From assembly GCF_000285555.1 (NCBI RefSeq), contig NZ_HE610997.1:473471-537470 (forward strand): a stretch of 64,000 nt of DNA. Direction: 5' to 3'. The translations under genes were made by a program, and so were the position numbers. The stretch comes from Kurthia massiliensis (GTDB lineage Bacteria > Bacillota > Bacilli > Bacillales_A > Planococcaceae). Positions within the stretch are counted from its first letter, which is position 1; each line of letters opens with the position of its first letter. Of this stretch, positions 10,925 to 19,863 are shown piece by piece. The notes below the pieces were generated by a model. It did no database searches. It saw nothing but the letters and a program-made list of their open reading frames with translations, and was not told where the DNA came from.

Positions 10925-11021
10925 TTATTTCACCCCTATTCAAGCCAATGTTACAAGATAGTTACTTTTTTCGCAACTATAATGCACGAAGGCCTGGCTT
11001 TTGAAAAATCTATGTATGACA

Positions 11022-11054
11022 AAACAAGGTACGGATATAAACCGTACCTTGTTT
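11022..11054 (-). terminator. Terminator after tig
   Basis: Perfect 13-bp stem AAACAAGGTACGG with its complement and a short AT loop, between tig and clpX. The T-run on the minus strand is interrupted (TTTTGTC), so some read-through into clpX is possible. Confidence 0.8.
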
Positions 11055-11082
11055 GTATAAGTTATCCTTCTATAGAAGAAAA

Positions 11083-12372
11083 TTAAGCGATTTTAGCGTT
11101 TTCTACTAAGAATTCAACAGTTTTTTGTACTTTTACATCATGCGCGATGATTGAAGTACCACCTAGAGCAGCTTGGATTTGATCAGCTGTCATTTTGAAT
11201 TGTTCAGACATTTTTGTAAGCTCAGCTTGGATGTCTTCGTCAGTAGCAGTGATGCCTTCTGCTTCAGCAACAGCATCTAATACTAATGATACGCGTACGC
11301 GTTGTTCAGCTTCTTCTTTGCGTTCAGCGCGGAATGCAGCTTCATCAGTACCTGAGATTTGGAAGTAGAATTCAAGGTTTAAACCTTGCATTTGAAGTTG
11401 TTGGTTGAATTCTTGTAACATACGGTTTAATTCAGTTTCAACCATAGCTTCTGGGATGTCGATTGTAGCGTTTGCTGCAGCAGCTTCAACTAAATCGTCA
11501 CGTAATTTGCCTTCAGCGGCTTCTTCTTTTTGTTTAGCAGTAGTTTCTTTTAATTTAGCGCGTAAAGCGTCTAAAGTTTCAACTTCGCTATCGATTTCAG
11601 AAGCTAAATCATCGTTTAATTCAGGAAGTTCTTTAGCTTTGATTTCTTTAACAGTTACTTTGAATACAGCAGGTTTACCAGCTAATTCAGCAGCGTGGTA
11701 TTCTTCTGGGAAAGTAACTTCAACTTCTTTTTCTTCGCCAGTTTTAGCGCCGATTAATTGTTCTTCGAAACCTGGGATGAATGAACCAGAACCGATTTCT
11801 AGAGCGTAATCTTCACCTTTACCGCCGTCGAATGCTTCGCCATCTTGGAAACCTTCGAAGTCGATTACAGCTGTGTCGCCGTTTTCAACAGTGCCGTCTT
11901 CTTTAACTACTAATTCAGCAAGACGAGCTTGGTTTTCAGCAATGATTGCTTCAACTTCTTCGTCAGTTACTTCAGCAGTTTCTTTTGTTACTTCTAGACC
12001 TTTATAGTCGCCTAGTTTCACTTCAGGAATAACAACAACTTTCGCTGTGAAAGTGAAAGCTTTGTCTTTACCTAGAGCATCTGGAGCGAAGTCGATTTCT
12101 GGTTGGTCTACTGGAGAGATACCAGTTTCATCGATTGCTTTAGGGTAGTTAGCTTGTAATAAGATGTCTAATGCATCTTGGTATAAAGATTCTACACCGA
12201 ATTTTTTCTCGAACATTTGACGAGGCATTTTACCTTTACGGAAGCCCGGTACGTTGATTTGTTTTACTACTTTTTTGAATGCAGCATCTAGCGCAGCATT
12301 TACTTCTTCAGCTGGCACTTCAACTGTTAATAAACCGTTGTTGCCTTCTTGTTTTTCCCATTTTGCTGACAT
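11083..12372 (-). CDS. tig: Trigger factor (ribosome-bound prolyl isomerase chaperone)
   Basis: First chaperone met by nascent chains at the ribosome exit. The 429-residue protein carries the ribosome-docking signature in [20 protein letters not shown] (about residues 40-60), a central FKBP-type isomerase domain ([20 protein letters not shown]) and a long helical C-terminal chaperone region. The ATG at 12372 follows TTTGGAGG. The coding strand is very regular in codon use compared with its neighbours, as expected for a highly expressed gene. It has its own promoter and a terminator. Confidence 0.97.
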   Translation of the reverse strand: MSAKWEKQEGNNGLLTVEVPAEEVNAALDAAFKKVVKQINVPGFRKGKMPRQMFEKKFGVESLYQDALDILLQANYPKAIDETGISPVDQPEIDFAPDALGKDKAFTFTAKVVVIPEVKLGDYKGLEVTKETAEVTDEEVEAIIAENQARLAELVVKEDGTVENGDTAVIDFEGFQDGEAFDGGKGEDYALEIGSGSFIPGFEEQLIGAKTGEEKEVEVTFPEEYHAAELAGKPAVFKVTVKEIKAKELPELNDDLASEIDSEVETLDALRAKLKETTAKQKEEAAEGKLRDDLVEAAAANATIDIPEAMVETELNRMLQEFNQQLQMQGLNLEFYFQISGTDEAAFRAERKEEAEQRVRVSLVLDAVAEAEGITATDEDIQAELTKMSEQFKMTADQIQAALGGTSIIAHDVKVQKTVEFLVENAKIA

Positions 12373-12441
12373 GTTTATACCTCCAAAATTAAATTCAAAG
12401 AGCTAAAATCTGTGTTTTACCGCTCATTTGATAACTGTTTT

Positions 12442-12469
12442 AGTATATCATAGTTCCTCGCACTTTCAA
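12442..12469 (-). promoter_or_regulatory. Promoter of tig
   Basis: Minus strand TTGAAA (12464-12469), a 16-base spacer ending in TGA, then TATACT (12442-12447): a -35 plus an extended -10. Confidence 0.7.
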
Positions 12470-12476
12470 CTCATTT

Positions 12477-13469
12477 TCATGCTTCTGGCAACTCTGAAAA
12501 TTTTTCAAGTTCCATAATGAAATTTATGAGCTCATAATCCGTTTCTTGGATGTGTCCGAACATTTGATGTACATAGTCGACATAGCCGTCTGCAAGGTCT
12601 TCTGCTTCATAGTCAAACCATGCGAACGGATACGTCACAAGCACGTGACGCGCTATTAAATATTGTACCATGTCGAGCGTTGAAATCTCCTGTTGTAATT
12701 TATTTTCTACGATTTCTAGTACGCGAGCGACAATATCCATATTTTCAGGCAGTTGTAACGTACTTGGGTCTACCGTCGCAGTATGGCCAAATTTCGTCAC
12801 TTCAATCGACATAGCAATTTGTTGTTCTACTAATATATAGAGCGCGATAGATTGAATCATCGGATGGGCTTCTTCATGCTCGATAATATGTTTTAAGCGC
12901 TTCGCAATCGGACGTACATTCGCTTGTTGTAACGTACGTAGCAACTGTACTTGCTTCAATAAACTTTGTTCGAAAAACGCATCTAATAAATAATCTGTTT
13001 CATCTAATGTCTCTTCAATGTGCGCGCTCGTTTCCTTTTGCGCAGCACTTTCAGCGATACGTGCATTGAGCGCTCGGATATGTTCAAATTGTTCGAGTGC
13101 TTGAGGTGGAATGGCGTTTTCATTCATCAATTCTGAAATCATTTTTTCGACATGTTGAAATTCACGTAACTCCATACATGTTGATAAATACAATTCCATC
13201 ACTTCGATATATAAATCCGTTCCCATCGCAAACAATTGTTCACATACCGCACGTGCATCTTCAAAGCGACGTATTTCAAACAATGAAAAGGCATAGGCAC
13301 TTAACAACTGTTCGTCTCCTTGTTCATAAGCAAGTACTTCTTCAAATGCGTCAACCGCTTTGTCATATTGATAATTTCCAGCGTATTGATGCGCCTGCAT
13401 TTTTAAGCGCTCAATCGTTCCGGGAAACATGACCACATTGTTTTTCGTAATATATTTTTTCTTCGGCAT
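12477..13469 (-). CDS. Tetratricopeptide-repeat protein, YsoA-like
   Basis: A 330-residue soluble protein of helical repeats. TPR-type patterns appear in about residues 20-120 (for example YDKAVDAFEEVLAYEQGD and the following FEIRRFEDARAVCEQLFAMG). No catalytic motif is seen. The start at 13469 (MPKKKYITKN) is chosen because AAAGGAGC lies eight bases upstream; a TTG seven codons earlier would overlap that site. Its place directly upstream of tig matches ysoA of B. subtilis, which is also a TPR protein of similar size. Its cellular role is unknown; TPRs usually mediate protein contacts. Confidence 0.85.
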   Translation of the reverse strand: MPKKKYITKNNVVMFPGTIERLKMQAHQYAGNYQYDKAVDAFEEVLAYEQGDEQLLSAYAFSLFEIRRFEDARAVCEQLFAMGTDLYIEVMELYLSTCMELREFQHVEKMISELMNENAIPPQALEQFEHIRALNARIAESAAQKETSAHIEETLDETDYLLDAFFEQSLLKQVQLLRTLQQANVRPIAKRLKHIIEHEEAHPMIQSIALYILVEQQIAMSIEVTKFGHTATVDPSTLQLPENMDIVARVLEIVENKLQQEISTLDMVQYLIARHVLVTYPFAWFDYEAEDLADGYVDYVHQMFGHIQETDYELINFIMELEKFSELPEA

Positions 13470-13502
13470 AACGTGACGCTCCTTTTGCAAAATGTTAGCA
13501 TA

Positions 13503-14387
13503 TTATATCGTTTGAAACATATGTTTTCTATGCCATCTTAAATACTTTTTCTGCGTTTTGTTTACATTGATTTGTTGCCCTTCATATAACCCTAACGCAT
13601 ATTGATCTTCTATTAAATGTTCAGATACGAGTAATTGTCCTTTGTCGTTCGTCGTCATCAACCCCGCTTCATAAAGTGATGCGTGATTTAAACAAAGCAC
13701 AAGCCCATTATCAACTGATTGTCGTTCAGCTAACGTGCATTTTTCAGGACGTTTTGCATACGGTACGGCTAATAAACGATCTACTGCCACAGCACAAACT
13801 GCACAATGCGCGCCATGTGTTTCGAACATTTTTTGACGTCTTACTTGTTGCGCGTGTTGTGCTTCCGTTTGCAATGTTTGTTGCCAATAGTGAATATCAC
13901 TCAGTAAGGCAATCGTTAAACTGCTCGTTTCTTCTAATAACGTCGGCTGGATAATTTGATCTTCTACGCTCTCTTCTAAGTGACCGAGCAATAATTGCGC
14001 GAGCTCTAAATGAATCGGAAATAAATACCCACCATTCCCACTACCGTCTTGTTGGAACGGTGCATATTTCTCAGGTAATAATGGTAATATTTCATGAAAA
14101 ATCGGTGCAATCATCAGTGGACGATCAAGTTCATGATAACGTGTTTTCGCTACATACTGTTTTTGACCGTTCGCGTCTGTCACAATTTTCGTCTTTTCTT
14201 CGATAACACTTACCGCCGAAATTTCTCCTTTTACATAGTGGAAAATGAGATCTTGTGGTACTAAATCATTCATATATTCCCACGAAAAATTACGCGCTCC
14301 AGCACGATCAAATACAGGCGTCTTTAGAATCGATTGCTTCCGTTCCTCATCATACGTTTCGCCTTGCATTACTATTAAACAGTTCAT
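13503..14387 (-). CDS. HNH-family protein with N-terminal EVE/PUA-like region
   Basis: The 294-residue protein ends in an HNH_2-like zinc domain: C195-x2-C198, DNG at 226-228, C232-x2-H235, then EAGL and a terminal YLRWHRKHMF as in McrA-like HNH proteins. The first 170 residues (FDRAGARNFSWEYM, PQDLIFHYVKGEI) resemble EVE/PUA base-reading folds. EVE-HNH proteins are proposed type IV restriction enzymes against modified DNA. The spot where HNH_2 enzymes carry the catalytic histidine pair (xAAHI type) reads LLAVPYAKRP, without histidine, so catalysis is doubtful. No methylase or partner is adjacent. It starts the accessory region; the EVE assignment is by pattern only. Confidence 0.65.
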   Translation of the reverse strand: MNCLIVMQGETYDEERKQSILKTPVFDRAGARNFSWEYMNDLVPQDLIFHYVKGEISAVSVIEEKTKIVTDANGQKQYVAKTRYHELDRPLMIAPIFHEILPLLPEKYAPFQQDGSGNGGYLFPIHLELAQLLLGHLEESVEDQIIQPTLLEETSSLTIALLSDIHYWQQTLQTEAQHAQQVRRQKMFETHGAHCAVCAVAVDRLLAVPYAKRPEKCTLAERQSVDNGLVLCLNHASLYEAGLMTTNDKGQLLVSEHLIEDQYALGLYEGQQINVNKTQKKYLRWHRKHMFQTI

Positions 14388-14563
14388 AACAATCCCTCAT
14401 TTATTCATTTTCGTTAACTAATAGTATACACATTTTACACGACATTCGCTGAATCATTTTTTGCTATATTTTTTGAATTTTCTATTATTTCATGTTATAT
14501 ATAAAGTATATAGATAGTACCCCCATTAACATTGAGAGAAGTGGGATGCTGTTTTATATACAC

Positions 14564-14594
14564 GTATCGCTGTATTCCTCGTTCGAAGCGATAC
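14564..14594 (+). other. Hairpin upstream of the dacB terminator
   Basis: Perfect 8-bp stem GTATCGCT/AGCGATAC with a 15-base loop, directly followed by AAAAAA and the next hairpin. A GAAGTGGGATGCTG tract precedes it. Together they resemble in layout the element at the left window edge: a GTGGGA/TGGGACA-like tract, then ACACG, then AAAAACCG plus hairpin. A shared repeat family is only a suggestion. Confidence 0.4.
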
Positions 14595-14634
14595 AAAAAA
14601 CCGAGCGTTGGCTTTTGCCATTGCTCGGTTTTTC
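14595..14634. terminator. Bidirectional terminator after the first dacB
   Basis: Stem ACCGAGC/GCTCGGT with an inner TGGC-TTTT-GCCA stem, flanked by A-runs and T-runs on both sides, one base past the stop of the S13 peptidase gene. Confidence 0.88.
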
Positions 14635-14635
14635 G

Positions 14636-15889
14636 TTAATCTTTTACGATTGCACGATATACTTGATCAACGTAACTACGAGAACTACCTTTCGTTAATA
14701 CACTCACAATTACTTTATCCCCATCACGTTGTGTCACATACCCACTTAACGTATGCGTCCCATATTCTAACGTACCGGTTTTCGCTTGAACCGTACCGTC
14801 GCCTAAACCACTTAAGCGACCAGCGAGTGTTCCACCTACCATTGAGCCCGATTTACCGCCTACTGGTAAACTTGCTAAAAACGCAGCATAATACGGTTTC
14901 TTTTGTTCTTTATATAAATAACTCGTCATTTCTTGTGGTGTTACTTTATTCGCATGCGCCATCCCTGACCCATCAATAAACGTCCAGTTTTTCGTATTTA
15001 CACCATTTGCTTTCGCATATTTTTTAATCGCTAAAACACCATGTGCATTTGTCCCTTTTTGGAACGTCGTTTGACCGAGTGTTTTCACTAATACGTCCGC
15101 TACCGCATTGTCACTTAATTTCATAAACGGTACGATAATGCTTGCTAGCTTCGGTGATTGATGTTGTACGAGCACCGTTGCTTTCTTTGGTGCTTTTTTC
15201 AATTGATATGTTTGACTCACACCTTTAATACTTGCCGACGTTAACGCACTTATAAATGTTGTCATCGTATATTGTGCGGGATTTTTCAATGGTACGCGTT
15301 GGCTTCCTTGATAGGCAGTTCCCGTTCCATAATAGTCATTCGGTGATAATGTGAGTGCTGATACTTTCGCGCCGTAATACGTTGATTTATCAGCCTCTAA
15401 AATACCAGGCGCATAATAGTTACGATCAAAATAACTATCGTCTCCATACACTTTCCCAGTAATTTTTTTAACACCTTTCGTTTTTAAACTTTTCGCGATG
15501 CTCTGTAAATGCTTCTTTTGCAATGATGGGTCCCCTTGTCCAACTAAATATAAATCCCCATCTAACGTACCATTTTTCTTTAAATTCCCTGTTATTTTGA
15601 CAGTCGTTTGAAAACGATAATTTTCGCCAAGTTCATTTAACGCTGCTGTCACCGTTAAAATTTTCATATTTGAAGCAGGCGTAAATTTTTTCGTTCCTTG
15701 ATAGCTATATAACGTTTCTCCAGTTTTTGCATCACGAACAGAAATCCCTTTCGTTCCGCCTGTCTTCGCAATTTTTTGAAGTGCTGATTTTGCTGAACTA
15801 GAAAGTACTTGTTTCGCTGATACGTCTCCACCTTGTCCGAATAGACATGCACCTACAAGTGCTGTGGCGATTCCCCATTGCCATTTCAT
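14636..15889 (-). CDS. D-alanyl-D-alanine carboxypeptidase/endopeptidase (S13, PBP4/DacB family), compact form
   Basis: Secreted penicillin-binding protein that trims peptidoglycan stem peptides. A signal peptide (about 1-25, ending VSA) precedes the catalytic domain with SxxK at S73-NM-K76, SxN at S259-D-N261 and KTG at 370-372, so it should be active. Its 417 residues are about 80 fewer than its upstream neighbour. Where the neighbour has a long insert between TGT and HTMT, this protein joins them in about 20 residues, so most of the insert domain of S13 enzymes is missing. ATG at 15889 after AAGGGG. The two genes are tandem paralogues separated by a terminator. Confidence 0.9.
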   Translation of the reverse strand: MKWQWGIATALVGACLFGQGGDVSAKQVLSSSAKSALQKIAKTGGTKGISVRDAKTGETLYSYQGTKKFTPASNMKILTVTAALNELGENYRFQTTVKITGNLKKNGTLDGDLYLVGQGDPSLQKKHLQSIAKSLKTKGVKKITGKVYGDDSYFDRNYYAPGILEADKSTYYGAKVSALTLSPNDYYGTGTAYQGSQRVPLKNPAQYTMTTFISALTSASIKGVSQTYQLKKAPKKATVLVQHQSPKLASIIVPFMKLSDNAVADVLVKTLGQTTFQKGTNAHGVLAIKKYAKANGVNTKNWTFIDGSGMAHANKVTPQEMTSYLYKEQKKPYYAAFLASLPVGGKSGSMVGGTLAGRLSGLGDGTVQAKTGTLEYGTHTLSGYVTQRDGDKVIVSVLTKGSSRSYVDQVYRAIVKD

Positions 15890-16007
15890 CTCACTACACC
15901 CCTTCGATAGTTGTAAAATATGTAAGTTGGTACTTTTATAATATCGTTTATTTTTATGTATTTTTTACTATAAAATGTAATTTATTAATTTTTTTACGCA
16001 AAAAGAA

Positions 16008-16032
16008 AAAGCGTAGTACATCACTACGCTTT
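16008..16032 (-). terminator. Terminator between the two S13 peptidase genes
   Basis: Minus-strand stem AAAGCGTAGT/ACTACGCTTT with a five-base loop, followed by TTTTTCTTTTT. Confidence 0.85.
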
Positions 16033-16040
16033 CCCATTCA

Positions 16041-17537
16041 TTATTTTTTCTTTGCTGTCGTTAAGACACTGTCATTTACGATCGTCGTTACAACGCTATC
16101 GATAAATGATGTGCTATTTGTGCCACGTGTTAAAACGCTCACAATTACTGGATCGCCATCTTTTTGCGTAACGTATCCACTTAACGTACGTACATTGTTA
16201 ATAGAACCTGTTTTCGCAACGACGCGTCCTTGTAAATCTGGTGCCGTTAAACGTGAACGTAGCGTACCGCCTACTAAGCGATCATTATTACCGGCCACTG
16301 GTAAGCTCGTGTAATACGTTTTATAAAATTTTGCTTTTTGCGTGTGGTATAAAAACTTCGTCATTTGCTCCGCTGTCACGCGATCTTGACTTGATAAACC
16401 TGAACCATCAATAAATGTCCAATTTTTTGTTGACACTTTATGAGTAACTGCATATTGCTCAATCGCTTTTACACCATCTGCATTTGTACCTTTATCAAAC
16501 ACTTTTTTACCCATCGCTTTTGTTAAAGTATCGGCAATACCGTTATTACTTAACTTCATGAATGGAATCATAATAGATGATAATTTAACAGATTGATCGG
16601 TAACGATTGTTGTTGTGCCTTTTTTCGGTGTAACCGCTAATTTAAATCCTGGGTTTTTCACCGCAATACCTTGTTTTACAATTTCATCTTCGAAAATTGT
16701 CATCGTATGTTTTGAAGGATTATCTACAGAAATCCATTTATCTTTTTTTGAACCTTCTGCAATTTGTCCAGAAACGTATACTTTATTCGTGCCATACGCA
16801 CGTGAAATACTAATGCTCGTGCGTTCGCCTTTTTTCACAGTTTTTGCTTTGTTGACAACTTCTAAATGTCCTTGCGCACTGAAAGCAACTTTTGGTGCTT
16901 TCCCTTCTTTTAAACCTTTCACATAAACAACGACCGTACCTGTATCGTATTCATTGTTTGGTGATAGTGCTAACGCAGATACCGGCGCACCGTAATATGT
17001 TAATGAATCTTTTTTATTAATCCCTGGCGCTACGTAATTATGGTCAAAGTAGCTTTCATCGCCATACACATGACCGTTAATTTTTTTAATACCTTTTGCT
17101 TTTAACGCCTGTGCAAATTTCGTTAAATCTGATTTATGTAGCGTTGGGTCACCTTGACCAACTAAATACACATCTCCCATTAACGTACCGTTTTTCTTAA
17201 TCTTACCTGTCGTTTTGACAACTGTTTTAAAGCGATAGTTTTCACCGAGCGTATCAAGTGCAGCAGCTGCTGTTAATAGTTTCATATTTGAAGCGGTAGA
17301 CATTAAGTTTTTCGCATTATAGCTATAGAGTGTCGCACCCGTTTTTGCATCGCGGATACTTACCCCTAATGCTATTTTTGATGTTTTCAACATATTATTT
17401 AAAGTCGTTTGTGTCGTTTTTGATAATACTTCTTTTTGAACTGGTGCCGTTGTTGCCGCATGCGATTGCATCATTGGGCTAACAATTATTAGCCCTGCTA
17501 AAGCACTTGCGACAGTAAATCGTTTCATTTTTTTCAA
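16041..17537 (-). CDS. D-alanyl-D-alanine carboxypeptidase/endopeptidase (S13, PBP4/DacB family), full-length form
   Basis: A 498-residue secreted S13 enzyme with a signal peptide (about 1-28, cleavage after SHA). The active-site motifs are all present: SxxK at S83-NM-K86, SxN at S330-N-N332 and KTG at 442-444. The region 200-275 is the insert domain typical of the family and reduced in the downstream paralogue. A TTG at 17537 lies eight bases after AAAGGGG and is preferred over the ATG three codons later, which would be too far from that site. The two paralogues share long stretches (for example the NWTFIDGSG block), so they arose by duplication. Confidence 0.92.
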   Translation of the reverse strand: MKKMKRFTVASALAGLIIVSPMMQSHAATTAPVQKEVLSKTTQTTLNNMLKTSKIALGVSIRDAKTGATLYSYNAKNLMSTASNMKLLTAAAALDTLGENYRFKTVVKTTGKIKKNGTLMGDVYLVGQGDPTLHKSDLTKFAQALKAKGIKKINGHVYGDESYFDHNYVAPGINKKDSLTYYGAPVSALALSPNNEYDTGTVVVYVKGLKEGKAPKVAFSAQGHLEVVNKAKTVKKGERTSISISRAYGTNKVYVSGQIAEGSKKDKWISVDNPSKHTMTIFEDEIVKQGIAVKNPGFKLAVTPKKGTTTIVTDQSVKLSSIMIPFMKLSNNGIADTLTKAMGKKVFDKGTNADGVKAIEQYAVTHKVSTKNWTFIDGSGLSSQDRVTAEQMTKFLYHTQKAKFYKTYYTSLPVAGNNDRLVGGTLRSRLTAPDLQGRVVAKTGSINNVRTLSGYVTQKDGDPVIVSVLTRGTNSTSFIDSVVTTIVNDSVLTTAKKK

Positions 17538-17692
17538 TTCACTTGCCCCTTTCCTCGTTTTATTATAGGGGTAACAAATGCAAAATTTATATTACTTTTT
17601 GATTACATTTTTTAGAATTAAATGTCAACATACAGACATTCAAGAATATCATCAAAACAAGCTAAAAAAATAGTTCATTTGACACACAAAAA

Positions 17693-17722
17693 AAGAGAAC
17701 TGCATAAAGTTGCAGTTCTCTT
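17693..17722 (-). terminator. Terminator after the NDH-2 gene
   Basis: Perfect 11-bp stem AAGAGAACTGC/GCAGTTCTCTT with an eight-base loop and a run of seven T on the minus strand. Confidence 0.9.
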
Positions 17723-17743
17723 GAAACCATCTAAACTATCGGC

Positions 17744-18934
17744 CTAGTAAGCTAAACCATATAAAGCTTTGATGTGAGAAAGGTAGCGAATGTTAGACGC
17801 TTCTTTCATTAATGATGCTGGTAAACCTTTTAGTTCAGTGTTGTTACCACCGACTGTTGCAACACCATCTTTACGGCCTAGAGAAGCTAACGTACCAGAG
17901 TTTACTGGGTTGAAGCCTTTCATGTTTTTACCGTTTAAGTAAGCGAATAAGTTGTAACCAACTAATTCACCCATTTGCCATGCATTTTGTGCAGTTGGTG
18001 GGTACGGACGGTCTGTTTCTTTGTTCGCGCCTGGTGCGTATGCTGCTGCAGCATCACCGACTACGAATACGTCAGGGTGTGAATCAGATTGTAAGAAGTC
18101 ATTTACGACTGCTTTACCACGGTTACATACTAAACCAGACTCTTCAACGATTGGATATTGAGCTACGCCACCTGTCCAAACGATTGTGTTTGCTGTAATT
18201 TTTTGACCGTCTTTAAGAGAAACAACGTTACCCTCAACACCTGTTACAGGTAGGCCAGTTAAGAACTCAACGCCACGATCTGCAAGAGATTTTGTTGCGC
18301 GTTCGATTAATGTTTGTGGTAGTACTGGTAAAATACGTGGGCCAGCTTCTACTAATTTCACGTCTAATTCATCAGCTGCTACGCCATATTTCGCTGCGAT
18401 TTTTGGCATGTTGTCGATGATTTCACCAACAAGCTCAACACCTGTTAAACCACCGCCACCGATGACGATTGTTGCATCTGCTTTATCGCCTGTTTCAGCG
18501 TAAGCTTTAATGCGACCGATGATGTGTTCGCGTAAGTTGTTTGCATCTTCAACAGATTTTAAAACGAATGAGTTTTCTTCAAGACCTGGGATACCGAAGA
18601 AACCAGTTTTAGAACCTAATGCGACAACTAATGCGTCGTAAGATAAAGTTTCACCGTTATCTAATTTTACTGATTTGTTGTCGACAGAGAATGATTCCAC
18701 TGTAGCGATTTTAATTTTAATATCTTTACCGCGGAATAATTTTCCTAAGTCGTATGCAACGGCTTTTTCGCTTACTGTACCACCAGCTAAACGGTGTAAT
18801 TCAGTAATAATTTGGTGTGTTGGATATTTGTTGACAACGATTACTTCTGCTTCGTTCGCGTCTACGTATTGACGTACAGTTGTTGCAGCTAATACGCCGC
18901 CGTAACCTGCACCTAAAATGACGATTTTTTTCAT
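17744..18934 (-). CDS. Type II NADH dehydrogenase (NAD(P)/FAD-dependent oxidoreductase)
   Basis: A single-subunit flavoprotein expected to pass electrons from NADH to menaquinone at the inner membrane face without pumping protons. The 396 residues contain the FAD-binding GAGYGG near the N-terminus, a second nucleotide-binding GGGGLTGVELVGEI near residue 160 and the flavin motif DVFVVGDAAA. Only one cysteine is present, so a sulfide:quinone reductase, which needs two or three, is unlikely. ATG at 18934 after GGAGG. It follows the DUF1641 gene by 37 bases and is probably cotranscribed. Confidence 0.88.
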   Translation of the reverse strand: MKKIVILGAGYGGVLAATTVRQYVDANEAEVIVVNKYPTHQIITELHRLAGGTVSEKAVAYDLGKLFRGKDIKIKIATVESFSVDNKSVKLDNGETLSYDALVVALGSKTGFFGIPGLEENSFVLKSVEDANNLREHIIGRIKAYAETGDKADATIVIGGGGLTGVELVGEIIDNMPKIAAKYGVAADELDVKLVEAGPRILPVLPQTLIERATKSLADRGVEFLTGLPVTGVEGNVVSLKDGQKITANTIVWTGGVAQYPIVEESGLVCNRGKAVVNDFLQSDSHPDVFVVGDAAAAYAPGANKETDRPYPPTAQNAWQMGELVGYNLFAYLNGKNMKGFNPVNSGTLASLGRKDGVATVGGNNTELKGLPASLMKEASNIRYLSHIKALYGLAY

Positions 18935-18971
18935 TTGGTTAAACCTCCATGTTACTAAGTGTTGTGGGATA

Positions 18972-19394
18972 TTAGTGGTTTTTGTTTTCTTTGCTTACTT
19001 CTAAGAACGCATTTGCAAAGCGGAAGATGCTTTGTACTTGTGGGTCTTTAAGAAGTTTTAAAATGCCGAATAAGCCGATTTGTTCATGGCTTACATCTGC
19101 GCGGTCTTTTGCTTCAATTGCAGTTGCAGCTAAACCTTTAGCAGATTTCACGACTGGTCCTACGATTTCAGAAGTTGCGTTCACCATATCATTTTTGAAT
19201 ACTTTGTCTGTTGCAAGGCCTTGTGCGACATCATAAATGCTTGTTAATGTTGTTACCATTTCTGCAAGTTTTGGTAATTCATTTACTAAAGCTGTTAATG
19301 ATTCTTGTACTTTCGGATCAAGTAATTGATCAAGTACATCCAATTGTTGTTGGCTTACTGCTGGTTGTTGTGATTGAGTAGTCTGTTCTGACAT
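18972..19394 (-). CDS. DUF1641-domain protein
   Basis: A 140-residue soluble protein, mostly helical, with the DUF1641 pattern (LDPKVQESLTALVNELPKL, then FGILKLLKDPQVQSIFRFAN at the C-terminus). The start at 19394 (MSEQTTQ) sits six bases after AAAGGAGAA; a TTG two codons earlier is less likely. DUF1641 proteins are often encoded beside flavoprotein dehydrogenases, as here, and a role as partner or regulator of the NADH dehydrogenase is inferred from that. No catalytic or metal motif is visible. Confidence 0.8.
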   Translation of the reverse strand: MSEQTTQSQQPAVSQQQLDVLDQLLDPKVQESLTALVNELPKLAEMVTTLTSIYDVAQGLATDKVFKNDMVNATSEIVGPVVKSAKGLAATAIEAKDRADVSHEQIGLFGILKLLKDPQVQSIFRFANAFLEVSKENKNH

Positions 19395-19863
19395 ATCCAA
19401 TTCTCCTTTACAATAACTATTTCTGTGACTTCACATATGTGAAATGAATGACTTAAGCGCGCTAAAAGCGTCCTTAGTTGTTTTGCAGGCGCCGTATTTC
19501 AACATCTTTTGAAATACTTCAAAAGCGATTCATATGAACAAACCCTTCATATGTTAGACGCACGTAGTGTTACGACAGGTAAACGCCATTAGTAATAATC
19601 TCGCATTTCATGTCATTGCTTCACGTTGCTTCATCAGCAAATCTCATTTCAATTTTAACATACATTACTATGAAAAAACATTTGTTTATCGAGAATTCCA
19701 CCACTGCTTGCGCACCGCTTTTTTCTTGTTGCGTGAAACCTTTCACAAAGGATTATACACCTGTAGACCATGAATTCATATAGAAATTGTACTGAAAATT
19801 CTTTCAATTACGTTTTTTCATGCTTCATTTTTAATATTTTTATATAAGAATCCATTTCATCGT
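19395..19863. promoter_or_regulatory. Long palindrome-rich leader of the DUF1641-ndh pair
   Basis: No gene is visible in these 470 bases. Three perfect palindromes lie within 110 bases: TTCACATATGTGAA at 19430-19443, CTTTTGAA-ATAC-TTCAAAAG at 19506-19525 and TTCATATGAA at 19529-19538, with a further TTCATATG at 19546. They could be operators of a redox or iron regulator. The part nearest the AraC gene is plain AT-rich sequence. It holds a short plus-strand open frame with no ribosome site, which I do not call. Confidence 0.5.

Noticed and set aside
10960-10983. Inverted repeat ATAGTTAC...GCAACTAT upstream of clpX as an operator
   Set aside because: Imperfect arms and no promoter hexamers of quality around it. 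It does not resemble a CtsR or HrcA site.
12620-13432. Plus-strand open frames opposite the TPR gene
   Set aside because: No ribosome sites, no family resemblance; the minus-strand frame is the conserved ysoA position.
17744-18934. Sulfide:quinone oxidoreductase assignment, suggested by the DUF1641 neighbour
   Set aside because: Only one cysteine is present, whereas that enzyme needs two or three redox cysteines; NDH-2 fits better.
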